A stretch of 64,000 bases of DNA. It comes from Lachnospiraceae bacterium. GTDB taxonomy: Bacteria > Bacillota > Clostridia > Lachnospirales > Lachnospiraceae. The position numbers and the translations under genes were made by a program. Positions 17,054 to 25,698 of this stretch are shown here, piece after piece. The notes under the pieces were generated by a model. The model was not told the origin of the DNA, did not search any database, and saw nothing but the letters and a program-made list of their open reading frames with translations. How positions within the stretch are numbered: position 1 is the stretch's first letter; every line of letters starts with the position of its first letter. The stretch is taken from assembly GCA_014804795.1 (NCBI GenBank), contig JAAUZC010000009.1, positions 113,856 through 177,855 of the forward strand, in the 5' to 3' direction.

Positions 17054-19579
17054 CTAGCTTTTTTCCCCGATCTGCAATCTCCACTTAGACCAGAATTCCC
17101 TGACATGAAAAGCGACATGATTGCAGGTCGTCACCTGATAGTTTGTCCATTCCCGGGGGAACATTCGCCTGTAGGAATGCTGCAGAAAGCGTTCATCCAG
17201 GAGGGCTACGATGCCGATATCGTCCACGGTTCGAATCACTCTGCCCGCCGCCTGCAGCACTTTATTCATACCCGGATATTGATAGGCGTAGTCAAAACCG
17301 TTTTCTGACTGCTCCTCAAAGTACTGCCTGATGATTTCCCGCTCATTGCAGACCTGGGGCAATCCCGTCCCGACAATGAGTGCACCGATCAGGCGGTCCT
17401 TTTTCAGGTCTATCCCCTCGCTGAAAATACCGCCCAGCACACAAAATCCCAACAGGGAACTGCTGCTATCTTCGGAGAAATTCTGCAAAAATTCCTCCCG
17501 CTCCTTTTCCCCCATATACTCTTCCTGCATAATACATCTCTCACTTGCCTGATCAAAAAAAGCTTCCTGATAGACTTCATACACCTGCTTCAAAAAGGCA
17601 TGAGAAGGGAAGAAGATCAGATAATTTCCTTTCTTCTGAGCGGTTATTTCTTTGATATAAGAAGCCGCCCGAAAATATTCTCCGGGTCCTCTTCTCGTGT
17701 ATTTACTTGTAATATCGGAACCGATAAACAGCCCTCTCTTCCCCGGAGAAAAGACAGAAGAAGCATACACCTCATAGTCCTCGTCACTTCCTCCGAGCAG
17801 ACTCTTGTAATACTGAATCGGAAGAAGCGTTGCGGAAAAAAGAATACTGCTCCGTGCCCGCATCATACACTCCTCCAGGTTTCCGGACGGATCAACACAA
17901 AAAAGTTTCAGCATAAAACTACCGTCATTCTGCATTTCACTATATATGACATACTTGTCATTTAATTTGTCATATATAAGCAAAAAGTGCGATATTTCAA
18001 AGTAAAACTCAAGAACAGCCTTTCTGACAGGACTGTCATCATGTTCTTCCAGAAACTTTTCCATCTGGCTGGCTAACTTGTTCACCGCCAGGATAAAAGG
18101 CTCAATACTCTCAAGTACCTGATAGTTTTCACATTCCTTTTTATAAATGAGAAGCTGCCTGTTGCATCGCTCTAACAGGGAAGCCATTTTTTTATCATAG
18201 ATTTTGACCGTCTTTTTTAATTCCAGAAAGTCTTCCTTTTTCAGAACCGCGCTGTACATCTCCCGTCCTCTGTCCACAAGATTATGTGTCTCGTCCACAA
18301 GAAAAATATAATCCCGCCTTGTACCCTCCGCAAAAAATCTCCTTAAATAAACATGCGGATCAAAGACATAGTTATAATCACAGATCACTCCGTCTGCAAA
18401 CAGACTCATATCCAGACACATCTCAAAAGGGCAGACCTGATGCTTCTTCGCATAGCTCTCAATCAGCTCTCTCGTAAAACTGACTTCATGGGTCAACATA
18501 TCATAAACCGCATCATTGATCCTGTCATAATGCCCTTTTGCATAAGGGCAGGCCACCGGATTACACTCCGCCTCCTCTAAAAAACAGATTTTGTCCCGTG
18601 CGGTCAATATCACCGTCTTAAACAGCAGGCCCTTTTCACGCAAAATAGAAAACGCCTCTTCCGCCACAGTTCGCGTGATCGTTTTAGCCGTCAGATAAAA
18701 CAGTTTTTCCGCCATCTGCTCTCCGATTGCTTTCACGGAAGGAAACACTGTAGACAGCGTTTTCCCCGCCCCTGTAGGCGCCTCAATAAACAGTTTCTTT
18801 TTATGATAAAGTGTCTGATAGACGTAGGTGATCAGTTCTTTCTGCCCTTCTCTATAAGAAAACGGAAAGGAAAGATCTTTGATGGACTGCTGCCTTTTTT
18901 CTTTCCAGTCAACCTCATAGTCCGCCCACTTCTGATAAGACTGTATCAACCATTCAAACCAATTCTCCAGATCCTGAAACCTGTAGTCCCGGAAAAAATA
19001 TTGCAGTTCCTCCGTATCCATATTGCAGTAGGTCATGCACACTCTGATAAACGGCAGTTTATTTTGTTTCGCGTAAATATAAGCATAACACTTGGCCTGT
19101 GCCAAATGTACGGAAACAGGCTCTTTCATCCGGCTGACATCCGCGTAAGTCCCTTTGATCTCATCTATGACAACTGTGTCACTTATACTGTCAGGATAGT
19201 ATTCCAGGGGTGTTTCTCCTCCTGTTACCGCCAAATCCGCACTTTGAAAGCAGAGCTGTCCTTCTATCATGGTCTCCTTCCTATTCTTCTCCGGAGTGCC
19301 AAAGCAAACCGGTACTTCCTTTAGGATACGCTTTGCCAGCTGCCCGTCAATAATGCCATCTGCCCTGCCCTCCACAACAATGTCATAGCGCGGCGTATGA
19401 TAAGTATACCGCAGTGTCACTTCAGCATGATAATCTGCTCCCATGCGCTTTTGCAGCATGCGATGAATCCTGCCGCCCTCCTGCATCGCATTTTCGGGAG
19501 CAGCCGCTTTTCTGTTGTCTATATCTCCGTTTCGCAGAATGAATTCCACAAGATTGCGGACGGATGTTATCACTTCCAT
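17054..19579 (-). CDS. XPD/DinG-like helicase with N-terminal PD-(D/E)XK nuclease-like domain
   Basis: Superfamily 2 DNA helicase of 841 residues. The first ~220 residues contain VVIDEIKG and VHLAQAKCYAYIYA, matching a PD-(D/E)XK nuclease core. Then come Walker A (EAPTGAGKT), four spaced cysteines of an XPD-type 4Fe-4S cluster (KICFLEE..CNPVACPY, CPFEMC), the DEAH-like box VDETHN and motif VI QAAGRVIRT. The ATG at 19577-19579 has AAAGG just upstream; an extension to 19642 runs into the upstream repeat. Probably a DNA repair or recombination enzyme; substrate not inferable. Confidence 0.88.
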   Translation of the reverse strand: MEVITSVRNLVEFILRNGDIDNRKAAAPENAMQEGGRIHRMLQKRMGADYHAEVTLRYTYHTPRYDIVVEGRADGIIDGQLAKRILKEVPVCFGTPEKNRKETMIEGQLCFQSADLAVTGGETPLEYYPDSISDTVVIDEIKGTYADVSRMKEPVSVHLAQAKCYAYIYAKQNKLPFIRVCMTYCNMDTEELQYFFRDYRFQDLENWFEWLIQSYQKWADYEVDWKEKRQQSIKDLSFPFSYREGQKELITYVYQTLYHKKKLFIEAPTGAGKTLSTVFPSVKAIGEQMAEKLFYLTAKTITRTVAEEAFSILREKGLLFKTVILTARDKICFLEEAECNPVACPYAKGHYDRINDAVYDMLTHEVSFTRELIESYAKKHQVCPFEMCLDMSLFADGVICDYNYVFDPHVYLRRFFAEGTRRDYIFLVDETHNLVDRGREMYSAVLKKEDFLELKKTVKIYDKKMASLLERCNRQLLIYKKECENYQVLESIEPFILAVNKLASQMEKFLEEHDDSPVRKAVLEFYFEISHFLLIYDKLNDKYVIYSEMQNDGSFMLKLFCVDPSGNLEECMMRARSSILFSATLLPIQYYKSLLGGSDEDYEVYASSVFSPGKRGLFIGSDITSKYTRRGPGEYFRAASYIKEITAQKKGNYLIFFPSHAFLKQVYEVYQEAFFDQASERCIMQEEYMGEKEREEFLQNFSEDSSSSLLGFCVLGGIFSEGIDLKKDRLIGALIVGTGLPQVCNEREIIRQYFEEQSENGFDYAYQYPGMNKVLQAAGRVIRTVDDIGIVALLDERFLQHSYRRMFPREWTNYQVTTCNHVAFHVREFWSKWRLQIGEKS

Positions 19580-19632
19580 GAAAAAACCTTTATCTCCTGT
19601 GACATATTTTGTATTAGTAGCTGACGATGTCG

Positions 19633-19663
19633 CAGTGTGCATTCGAAAAACTTTCAGTTTTTC
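19633..19663. repeat. Dispersed hairpin repeat, copy 2
   Basis: cagtgtgcattcg followed by the hairpin gaaaaact-ttc-agtttttc. It is homologous to 15585-15615, with G-C to A-T changes that keep both affected stem pairs. It lies 54 bp upstream of the helicase start. Confidence 0.6.
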
Positions 19664-19694
19664 TCATTCGCGGGCTTCGCCCTATGAAAAAAGT

Positions 19695-19740
19695 CAAATA
19701 TAAATTTTTTTACATGCAAGCATGACAAAATTTATATTTG
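19695..19740. repeat. Nested palindrome upstream of the helicase gene
   Basis: Perfect 14-bp outer arms, caaatataaatttt (19695-19708) and aaaatttatatttg (19727-19740), enclose an inner palindrome catgc-aa-gcatg (19713-19724). With the hairpin at 19633 and a tgctcatt sequence at about 19755 it looks like one compound palindromic element of about 130 bp, of MITE or REP type. No transposase is present. Confidence 0.55.
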
Positions 19741-19843
19741 CCCTTTTTCGCACTGCTCATTGCCATCGCGTACATTATACCATATCGCAACTGCCGGATA
19801 CAATGAAACTTTATCCGCTCCCCATTTATTTTAAAAGTAGGAC

Positions 19844-19889
19844 ATAAAAAAAGTGTAAAATCTATACTATTTTACAGAAATTACACTTT
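19844..19889 (-). terminator. Terminator after the histidine kinase gene
   Basis: On the minus strand AAAGTGTAA pairs with TTACACTTT (arms 19881-19889 and 19850-19858), followed by a run of seven T. An inner gtaaaat/attttac pairing is an alternative. It is about 50 bp past the kinase stop. Confidence 0.75.
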
Positions 19890-19939
19890 CTTCATTCTAT
19901 TCGGTTAATTCCTCATGCTGTCAAAATAACCGTTCATCT

Positions 19940-22495
19940 TCACTTCGGGAAATGCAGCACTACCTTGAACAGATCTCCATCCACCACGATTTCCAGCTTC
20001 CCATGCATCAGCTCCATCAGGCTGCCGGCTATGGAGAGTCCAAGTCCGCTTCCCTCGGTATGTCTTGAAGCATCTCCTCTGACAAACCGCTCCATCAATT
20101 CCTCTCCGGAAATATTCAGCTCATAGCGTGAAATATTCTTAAAGGAAATAACCGCTTCCTTTTCCTGATCATCCAGATCGATATATACCCTTGTCTGCGG
20201 CTGAGCATATTTGCAGATGTTCTGCACCAGATTTTCCACCACCCGCCACAGATGTTTTCCATCGGCATTTACAAAAATCTCCTGCTCCGGCTTATGCATC
20301 ACAATGTGAAGGTCTGCTGCCGCCATCTTTTCCTCGAACTCACCCACTGTCTGCGTTAAGAACACGCCGAGTTCCAGCCTTTCCAACTGTACCGGCATAC
20401 TGCCTGTGGATGCTTTGGATGCCTCCAGCAGATCCTCTGTCAGCTTCTTTAATCTCGCGCTCTGACGGCTTAATACTTCCAGATACTCCTTTACCTTCTC
20501 ATTATCAGTTTCTTCCTTCTGTAATAAGTCCACATAATTGATAATGGAAGTGAGCGGCGTCTTGATATCGTGGGAAACATTGGTGATCAATTCTGTCCTG
20601 AAATGCTCGCTCTGCATCCGTTTCTCCACTGCAAGACTGATGCCGTCGTTAATGGAGTTTAATGTATCTCCATGTTTCTTAAACTCCCAGAACATTTTCT
20701 CCGTCTTCACTTTTTCCTGCAGATTTCCTTCCGCTAACTTCTTTGCCCCCTCTTTCAGCTTATGCATCTGCACAATGCCAAGCAGGATCAGTACCAGTGT
20801 GGCAGCTCTGTATATAAACCATAGGATCAGTTCTGCTTCCGGTGAAAATGCAGTAATAAAAATGCCAAAGAATTCCAGTAAACTGATACCGCCTAAAATC
20901 AGGATTGCTTTCCACAGAAGAGAAATATTCTCCTGTAAAAACATAAAAATTCTCTTCATTTTCCGACCGATCCATCTCATAAACCTGTAGAGAAACATAC
21001 TGCGCCACCATTTGCCGAGCTTTACGCGGATCACAAAATCCGCCAGCCAGATATAGCACAAAATGTAACAAAATGCAACACACACCGCGAGCACCGTAAA
21101 ATTCCACAGGCTTGTTCTATAATATGTCATTTCCGACATAAACACGAGGGCCAGTACTCCCAATGTCATGATCACGCATGTTTCGACATCTAACGGTATC
21201 TTCTGCCAGAACCCCGGCTTTATCGCATCCACAAAACGTCTTTCTGTTTTTATGGTATTCGATTCCTTAAACTGCCCATCCTCTTCTTCAGAATTCTCCG
21301 ATGCCTCTAAAAATGCCGCATCTTGCCCCTGCATCTCCACGATCACATAACTTCCTTTATGCCCTGCCATAATCAGGACAAGAAGTGTAGACGCAATCCA
21401 CAGGATCACAGATATCACCCAAACAGCAACTACCGGATAGCGCCATACATAAGCATAATTCACAAGAAATGTAATCTGGTCGTACAAATCTCCTGTCTTC
21501 TGCAAAGGGTCAAGCACCTGGGAAACCACCCAGTAGCTTTCCCGTTTGTCACTTTTTTCTTCAACTGCATCCACATCACTGTCATTTTTTACTTTCACAT
21601 TCAGTGTACGACTTCCAACTTCAAGTGAATAAAAACAATCGGCAATCGGCTTTCCGTTAAACTCTCCCGAATCAGTCGATTCGTCATTGACAAACCTGAT
21701 CTCTGTATGATTAAAATTCAGTCCGTCCAGAATAATATATTCCCATGTCTCCCAGGAATTGTTTGTCGCATCATACCGGTCAAACGTCACATAATAATCT
21801 TTGATCACACCATCGCGGCTTGACTGGTAATAGGCTTTCTGCCCTGAATCATACACAAACTCTATACTGTTGCCATTTACTCCCACCGGCAATTCCACCG
21901 TGTCCACCCGGTAATATTCATCATCTGTTTCATAATAGAAAATGCCGTCTGATACATTATAATAATATCCTGTGATTGACACCTGTTTTGTCTCTTCTAA
22001 TGTTACATACTCTTCTGCAACAGCATATGCACGTTCATATACAGAACCATAGCCATACAAACTGCAATCCCACGAGTACGCAGTATCAGGGCCAATCCAA
22101 AACTGATATGCTCTGGCCTTCCCATCACCGACTGCATTTCTTTTCGGCATTGTCTCAAAATTGCAGAACTCATAGTTTGCAGAGTCAGAAATATCTACTG
22201 CTTCTAAATCTTCCGCTTTGATAATACCATATCGGAAATTTGTTTTATCAAGGTCTTCCTGCATATATTTATTATCTCTATTTGCCACTGCCATGACCGA
22301 ATAGATCTCGCTGTATCGTTCATATCCTTTCTCCAGGGTCTCTTCCTTTGACCGATTATAGACGCCCAAGTCATCGAACACTATTATCGCAGCAATACTG
22401 CCGGCTATCGCTGCAGCCATCAGTATTGAGATTATCACTAAAGCCGCTTTTAATCCCTTGTTGCTCTTCCATTTATTATTCATGCCACTGCTCAT
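19940..22495 (-). CDS. Membrane sensor histidine kinase
   Basis: 851-residue sensor. An N-terminal membrane segment (residues ~15-37) is followed by a ~300-residue extracytoplasmic domain rich in Tyr/Asp, then about five membrane helices (roughly 345-580), a HAMP-like linker, the H-box NVSHDIKTPLTS, an N-box-like NLVQNICKYA and the G-box GSGLGLSIAG. It partners the response regulator encoded just upstream (69-bp gap). Start uncertain: ATG 22495 has GGGG abutting it, while ATG 22483 (MNNKW) has better spacing. The large extracytoplasmic domain suggests envelope sensing; the ligand is unknown. Confidence 0.92.
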   Translation of the reverse strand: MSSGMNNKWKSNKGLKAALVIISILMAAAIAGSIAAIIVFDDLGVYNRSKEETLEKGYERYSEIYSVMAVANRDNKYMQEDLDKTNFRYGIIKAEDLEAVDISDSANYEFCNFETMPKRNAVGDGKARAYQFWIGPDTAYSWDCSLYGYGSVYERAYAVAEEYVTLEETKQVSITGYYYNVSDGIFYYETDDEYYRVDTVELPVGVNGNSIEFVYDSGQKAYYQSSRDGVIKDYYVTFDRYDATNNSWETWEYIILDGLNFNHTEIRFVNDESTDSGEFNGKPIADCFYSLEVGSRTLNVKVKNDSDVDAVEEKSDKRESYWVVSQVLDPLQKTGDLYDQITFLVNYAYVWRYPVVAVWVISVILWIASTLLVLIMAGHKGSYVIVEMQGQDAAFLEASENSEEEDGQFKESNTIKTERRFVDAIKPGFWQKIPLDVETCVIMTLGVLALVFMSEMTYYRTSLWNFTVLAVCVAFCYILCYIWLADFVIRVKLGKWWRSMFLYRFMRWIGRKMKRIFMFLQENISLLWKAILILGGISLLEFFGIFITAFSPEAELILWFIYRAATLVLILLGIVQMHKLKEGAKKLAEGNLQEKVKTEKMFWEFKKHGDTLNSINDGISLAVEKRMQSEHFRTELITNVSHDIKTPLTSIINYVDLLQKEETDNEKVKEYLEVLSRQSARLKKLTEDLLEASKASTGSMPVQLERLELGVFLTQTVGEFEEKMAAADLHIVMHKPEQEIFVNADGKHLWRVVENLVQNICKYAQPQTRVYIDLDDQEKEAVISFKNISRYELNISGEELMERFVRGDASRHTEGSGLGLSIAGSLMELMHGKLEIVVDGDLFKVVLHFPK

Positions 22496-22564
22496 CCCCT
22501 TTCTACAGTCTTTGTCTCTTTTTCATAATCTTCCCTGCCATCTAAGATGTATGTCCTGTGTTTA

Positions 22565-23284
22565 TCACTGCCTGATCATACCGCTTTTTCCGCCCCCGGG
22601 CGCTTCCAGCTTATAACCGTGTCCCCAGACAACTTTCAGATAGCGCGGCTCCGCCGGATTGATCTCCAGCTTTTCTCTCAGATGCCTTATATGTACCGCC
22701 ACCGTATTTTCTGTCCCGTAAGGATTGTCTTTCCAAACCTCACTGTATATCTTTGCCGGAGAAAAAACCTCCCCCGGATGCTGCATAAACAACTTCAAAA
22801 TATCAAACTCTGTGGGCGTGAGGGGAACTTTCTCACCATCCAACGTCACTTCTTTTGCCTTGTCATCCAGTTCAATGCCTCCTATGGAAAGATTCTCCGC
22901 TTTCGGCACGCTGCCGCCAAGCATCATATATCTGCGAAGCTGGGACTTTACTCTGGCAAGCAGCTCCACCGGCTGGAAAGGCTTGGTGACATAATCGTCA
23001 GCGCCTACAGTAAGCCCCAATACCTTATCCGCATCTTCTCCTTTTGCCGTCAGCATAATGATCGGCACGTTGGATATTTCCCTGATCTTCGCCATGGCTG
23101 TAATACCGTCCATCTCCGGCATCATAATATCAAGCAAAACAAGATGCACTTCTTCCTTTTCTACAACAGAAACCGCTTCTCTGCCGTTTTCCGCTGTCAG
23201 AACATGATAACCTTCGCCGCCCAAATAAATCTGCAGCGCTGAAACAATATCTTTTTCATCATCACATACCAGTATGTTTGCCAT
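22565..23284 (-). CDS. OmpR/PhoB-family response regulator
   Basis: 239 residues. Receiver domain with acidic pocket (CDDEKD), phospho-acceptor Asp in VLLDIMMPEMDG (about residue 52), Thr in LTAKGED and Lys in YVTKPF, then a winged-helix DNA-binding domain (LTPTEFDILKLFMQHPG ... TVAVHIRHLREKLE ... VWGHGYKLE). First gene of the two-gene operon with the histidine kinase. A TACAATTAATTGTA palindrome 90 bp upstream (23372-23385) could be a binding site but lies in the loop of the preceding terminator. Confidence 0.96.
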   Translation of the reverse strand: MANILVCDDEKDIVSALQIYLGGEGYHVLTAENGREAVSVVEKEEVHLVLLDIMMPEMDGITAMAKIREISNVPIIMLTAKGEDADKVLGLTVGADDYVTKPFQPVELLARVKSQLRRYMMLGGSVPKAENLSIGGIELDDKAKEVTLDGEKVPLTPTEFDILKLFMQHPGEVFSPAKIYSEVWKDNPYGTENTVAVHIRHLREKLEINPAEPRYLKVVWGHGYKLEAPGGGKSGMIRQ

Positions 23285-23330
23285 ATAGATCCCCTCACTC
23301 TATTTTGTTTTTTCCCGGGACAAGCCGCCC

Positions 23331-23407
23331 AAAATAAAAAGCCCCGCTGCCTGTGTGATATCAATTATCGGTACAATTAATTGTATATACACATTGTAGC
23401 GGAACTT
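23331..23407 (-). terminator. Terminator at the end of the glycosylation island
   Basis: On the minus strand the arm at 23391-23407 (AAGTTCCGCTACAATGTG) pairs, with two mismatches and G-U pairs, with the arm at 23339-23357 (CACACAGGCAGCGGGGCTT), then CTTTTTATTTT. The loop holds the palindrome TACAATTAATTGTA. It follows the last island gene (stop at 23463). Confidence 0.65.
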
Positions 23408-23462
23408 TTATGAATAATAAACCATGTAAATTATTAAAAATTGTTTAAGATGAAATTTTTCT

Positions 23463-24434
23463 TCATTTTTCTATCTCTCCTGCAAAATACTCCCCGATTT
23501 TCGCAATAAATGCCAGTGCATCCCGTTTCATCACATCCGGAAATGCCGACAAAGCAGGCGCTGTCTCAAAATTCAGCACTCCCTCATAATGTATATTCCT
23601 CAAGCCTCTGATAAAGCCGTCCCAGTCCGTTGAAGCCTTATTTTCCCTTGTCTTTGTAAAGGTAAAAGGAATCTGATGCAGATCCATCACGCCGTCATTA
23701 TCGTGGATATGCAGCACCTTTAATCGATGCCCAAGTTTTGTCATAAACTTCTCCATATCCAGCCCCACCAGATTGGCATGTCCTGTATCAAAGCAGAACC
23801 CGAGCACCTCCGCATGATACTTTTCATTGATGCGGTCGATGCGTTCCATCGCCTTCACTGCATCACAGCAAGGTCCCTCCACAAGATGTCCCCCCACACT
23901 GTCATACAGATTCTCTATACAAATCGTTATTCCCATCTCTTTTGCATAAGGTGCAATAGAGTCGATAAATTTCTCTGTCTGTTCCCACTCTCTGTCTTCC
24001 GAGCCAAGAAACTTCGCAAGCTTAAAACCATGTATCACAATATAGGAACACTCCAAAAATGCACACAATTCCATGCTCTTAGGCGCCACCTGATGCCACA
24101 GATAATCATTTAATTCCTTATTCCCCTTTGGCACATAGATCGGGTAAGGCATGTGCATCTGATGTATCCTGACACCTGCCGTCTGAGCTCCCTTTTTATG
24201 AGGCGTAAAAAATTGTTCCAACTCATCAATAGACACATCAAAAAACGTATTCCGCCTGTTTCGGTAAATATCATTATTGAGCAAATAGCCGTTCAGCGAA
24301 AAATCAACACAGGAAAATCCCGCCTGTGCCAACATCGAAAGCCCCTCTTCCGGATGTATATCACTTACTACATTTTTAGTCTGTACGCCTGATTGAAGCA
24401 TTTCTCTCTCCTGTTCCGATTCCGCATAAATCAC
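23463..24434 (-). CDS. Sugar phosphate isomerase/epimerase-like TIM-barrel protein
   Basis: Xylose-isomerase-like (AP endonuclease 2 fold) protein, 323 residues. Metal-ligand-type residues are all present: His in HQMHMPYP, Glu in ICIENLYD, Asp/His in CFDTGHANL, His in LHIHDND and Glu in LNFETAP. A catalytic sugar epimerase or isomerase is therefore likely, substrate unknown. It overlaps the next gene upstream by 4 bp. That neighbour is a paralogue with these ligands changed, so the two may form a heteromer. Last gene of the island. Confidence 0.8.
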   Translation of the reverse strand: MIYAESEQEREMLQSGVQTKNVVSDIHPEEGLSMLAQAGFSCVDFSLNGYLLNNDIYRNRRNTFFDVSIDELEQFFTPHKKGAQTAGVRIHQMHMPYPIYVPKGNKELNDYLWHQVAPKSMELCAFLECSYIVIHGFKLAKFLGSEDREWEQTEKFIDSIAPYAKEMGITICIENLYDSVGGHLVEGPCCDAVKAMERIDRINEKYHAEVLGFCFDTGHANLVGLDMEKFMTKLGHRLKVLHIHDNDGVMDLHQIPFTFTKTRENKASTDWDGFIRGLRNIHYEGVLNFETAPALSAFPDVMKRDALAFIAKIGEYFAGEIEK

Positions 24435-25696
24435 CGGTCTTCCAGCCTGTCAAAATAAAATGTCGGCATATATTCATCATTAAAAAATTCTATCGGATTG
24501 GCAATCCCCATATTTCTGAGCTGCTCTTCTATCTCCCGGTAATAAATATTACAGATAAAGATTACACAATCCTCCGGCAGATTCCTCAGACTTTCCGGAT
24601 TTTTTACCTCAAGTCCGCAGAATTCATTCCCCCACAATGCCCTGTTGTTATCACAGGTAAATAGCGGCGGATATTCCTCCCCATAACACTTCATATAATT
24701 CCTGCACATATTCCCTGCCCCAAACAGCACTCTGACGGGATATTTCCGCAGGAGATTTTCCATCTCAATCTGCCATTTAAAATAGTCCGCCACCGATTTT
24801 GCCATCCTGACCAGTTCCGGACGCAGGATTGGTGAAAATGCTGTCGCCGTATCACGAAAGTCAATGATCAGCTCCCCGTCAAAACCTGTCCTTCGCAGTC
24901 CTCTGATCAGATTCAGCCAGTCCGTCTGTGACTGTCCCTTCCCTGCACAGGTAAAGGGCAGTAAAGCACTCTCATTCACACCGTCACAGTCCCGCAATAT
25001 GACTGTTTTCAGCCTGTCCCCTATGTTCATAATAAAATCATACATATTCTGTCCGCAAAGATTGCAGGTCCCTGCATCCATACAGAAACCGAAGCGTTCT
25101 TCTCCGGCTTCTCTATTTAATGCATCTATCCAATCCGCTGCTTCTCTTCCATCCGAACAGATGCCGCGCACCAAATGACCGTTTATATCTTTACACTGAT
25201 TTTCAAGAAGGATCCTCACATTATTTTTTCTTGCTTCATCTGCAAGCTCCAAATAATATGTTCTGTTTACCTCCCATAACTCTTCCTCAGCTATTCCGGC
25301 AAAAAGCGGCCTGACAACCAGATATTTACAGTTACTCTTTCCACATATTTTTATACTCTCTTTGGCCAGTCTTTTCAAAAGATCGTTCAGGTCGCTGCGT
25401 TTTGTATTTCTACTTAGACAGGGCATCATCGCCACAGAACAACCCAGTTTTTTCCGGGTACACTGCTCCAGCATCCCTTCCGCACGGCTATACAGCTCTT
25501 CCGGATGCTCCGATACCAAAGCCTTATTCTTAGATCGTTTTATATTGCTTTTTCCGATATTTTCCAGTTCCCTCGATGTGCAGAACAGTGCCATATCCAG
25601 TACAATATTTCGAAATCCCGCTCCTGCAATATCCGTGATTCCCTGCCCGGGACGTTCTGCCTCAACAATTCCGGATGGTTTACAACTGATTTCCAA
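24431..25696 (-). CDS. Degenerate TIM-barrel paralogue fused to C-terminal Rossmann-like module
   Basis: 421 residues. Residues ~1-310 align with the neighbouring TIM-barrel protein (shared GHLVRGIC/GHLVEGPC, the FGFCMD and GFCFD cores, and matching RGLR segments). The metal-ligand sites are altered: HQMHMP becomes SVAMMP, FDTGHANL becomes MDAGTCNL, HIHDND becomes ILRDCD, and NFETA becomes DFRDT. It is probably catalytically inactive. Residues ~318-421 are the island's shared module (VLFGAGNMCRNY ... TCDNNRALWG). It may be a structural or regulatory partner of the active paralogue. Confidence 0.75.
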   Translation of the reverse strand: MEISCKPSGIVEAERPGQGITDIAGAGFRNIVLDMALFCTSRELENIGKSNIKRSKNKALVSEHPEELYSRAEGMLEQCTRKKLGCSVAMMPCLSRNTKRSDLNDLLKRLAKESIKICGKSNCKYLVVRPLFAGIAEEELWEVNRTYYLELADEARKNNVRILLENQCKDINGHLVRGICSDGREAADWIDALNREAGEERFGFCMDAGTCNLCGQNMYDFIMNIGDRLKTVILRDCDGVNESALLPFTCAGKGQSQTDWLNLIRGLRRTGFDGELIIDFRDTATAFSPILRPELVRMAKSVADYFKWQIEMENLLRKYPVRVLFGAGNMCRNYMKCYGEEYPPLFTCDNNRALWGNEFCGLEVKNPESLRNLPEDCVIFICNIYYREIEEQLRNMGIANPIEFFNDEYMPTFYFDRLEDR

Positions 25697-25698
25697 TA

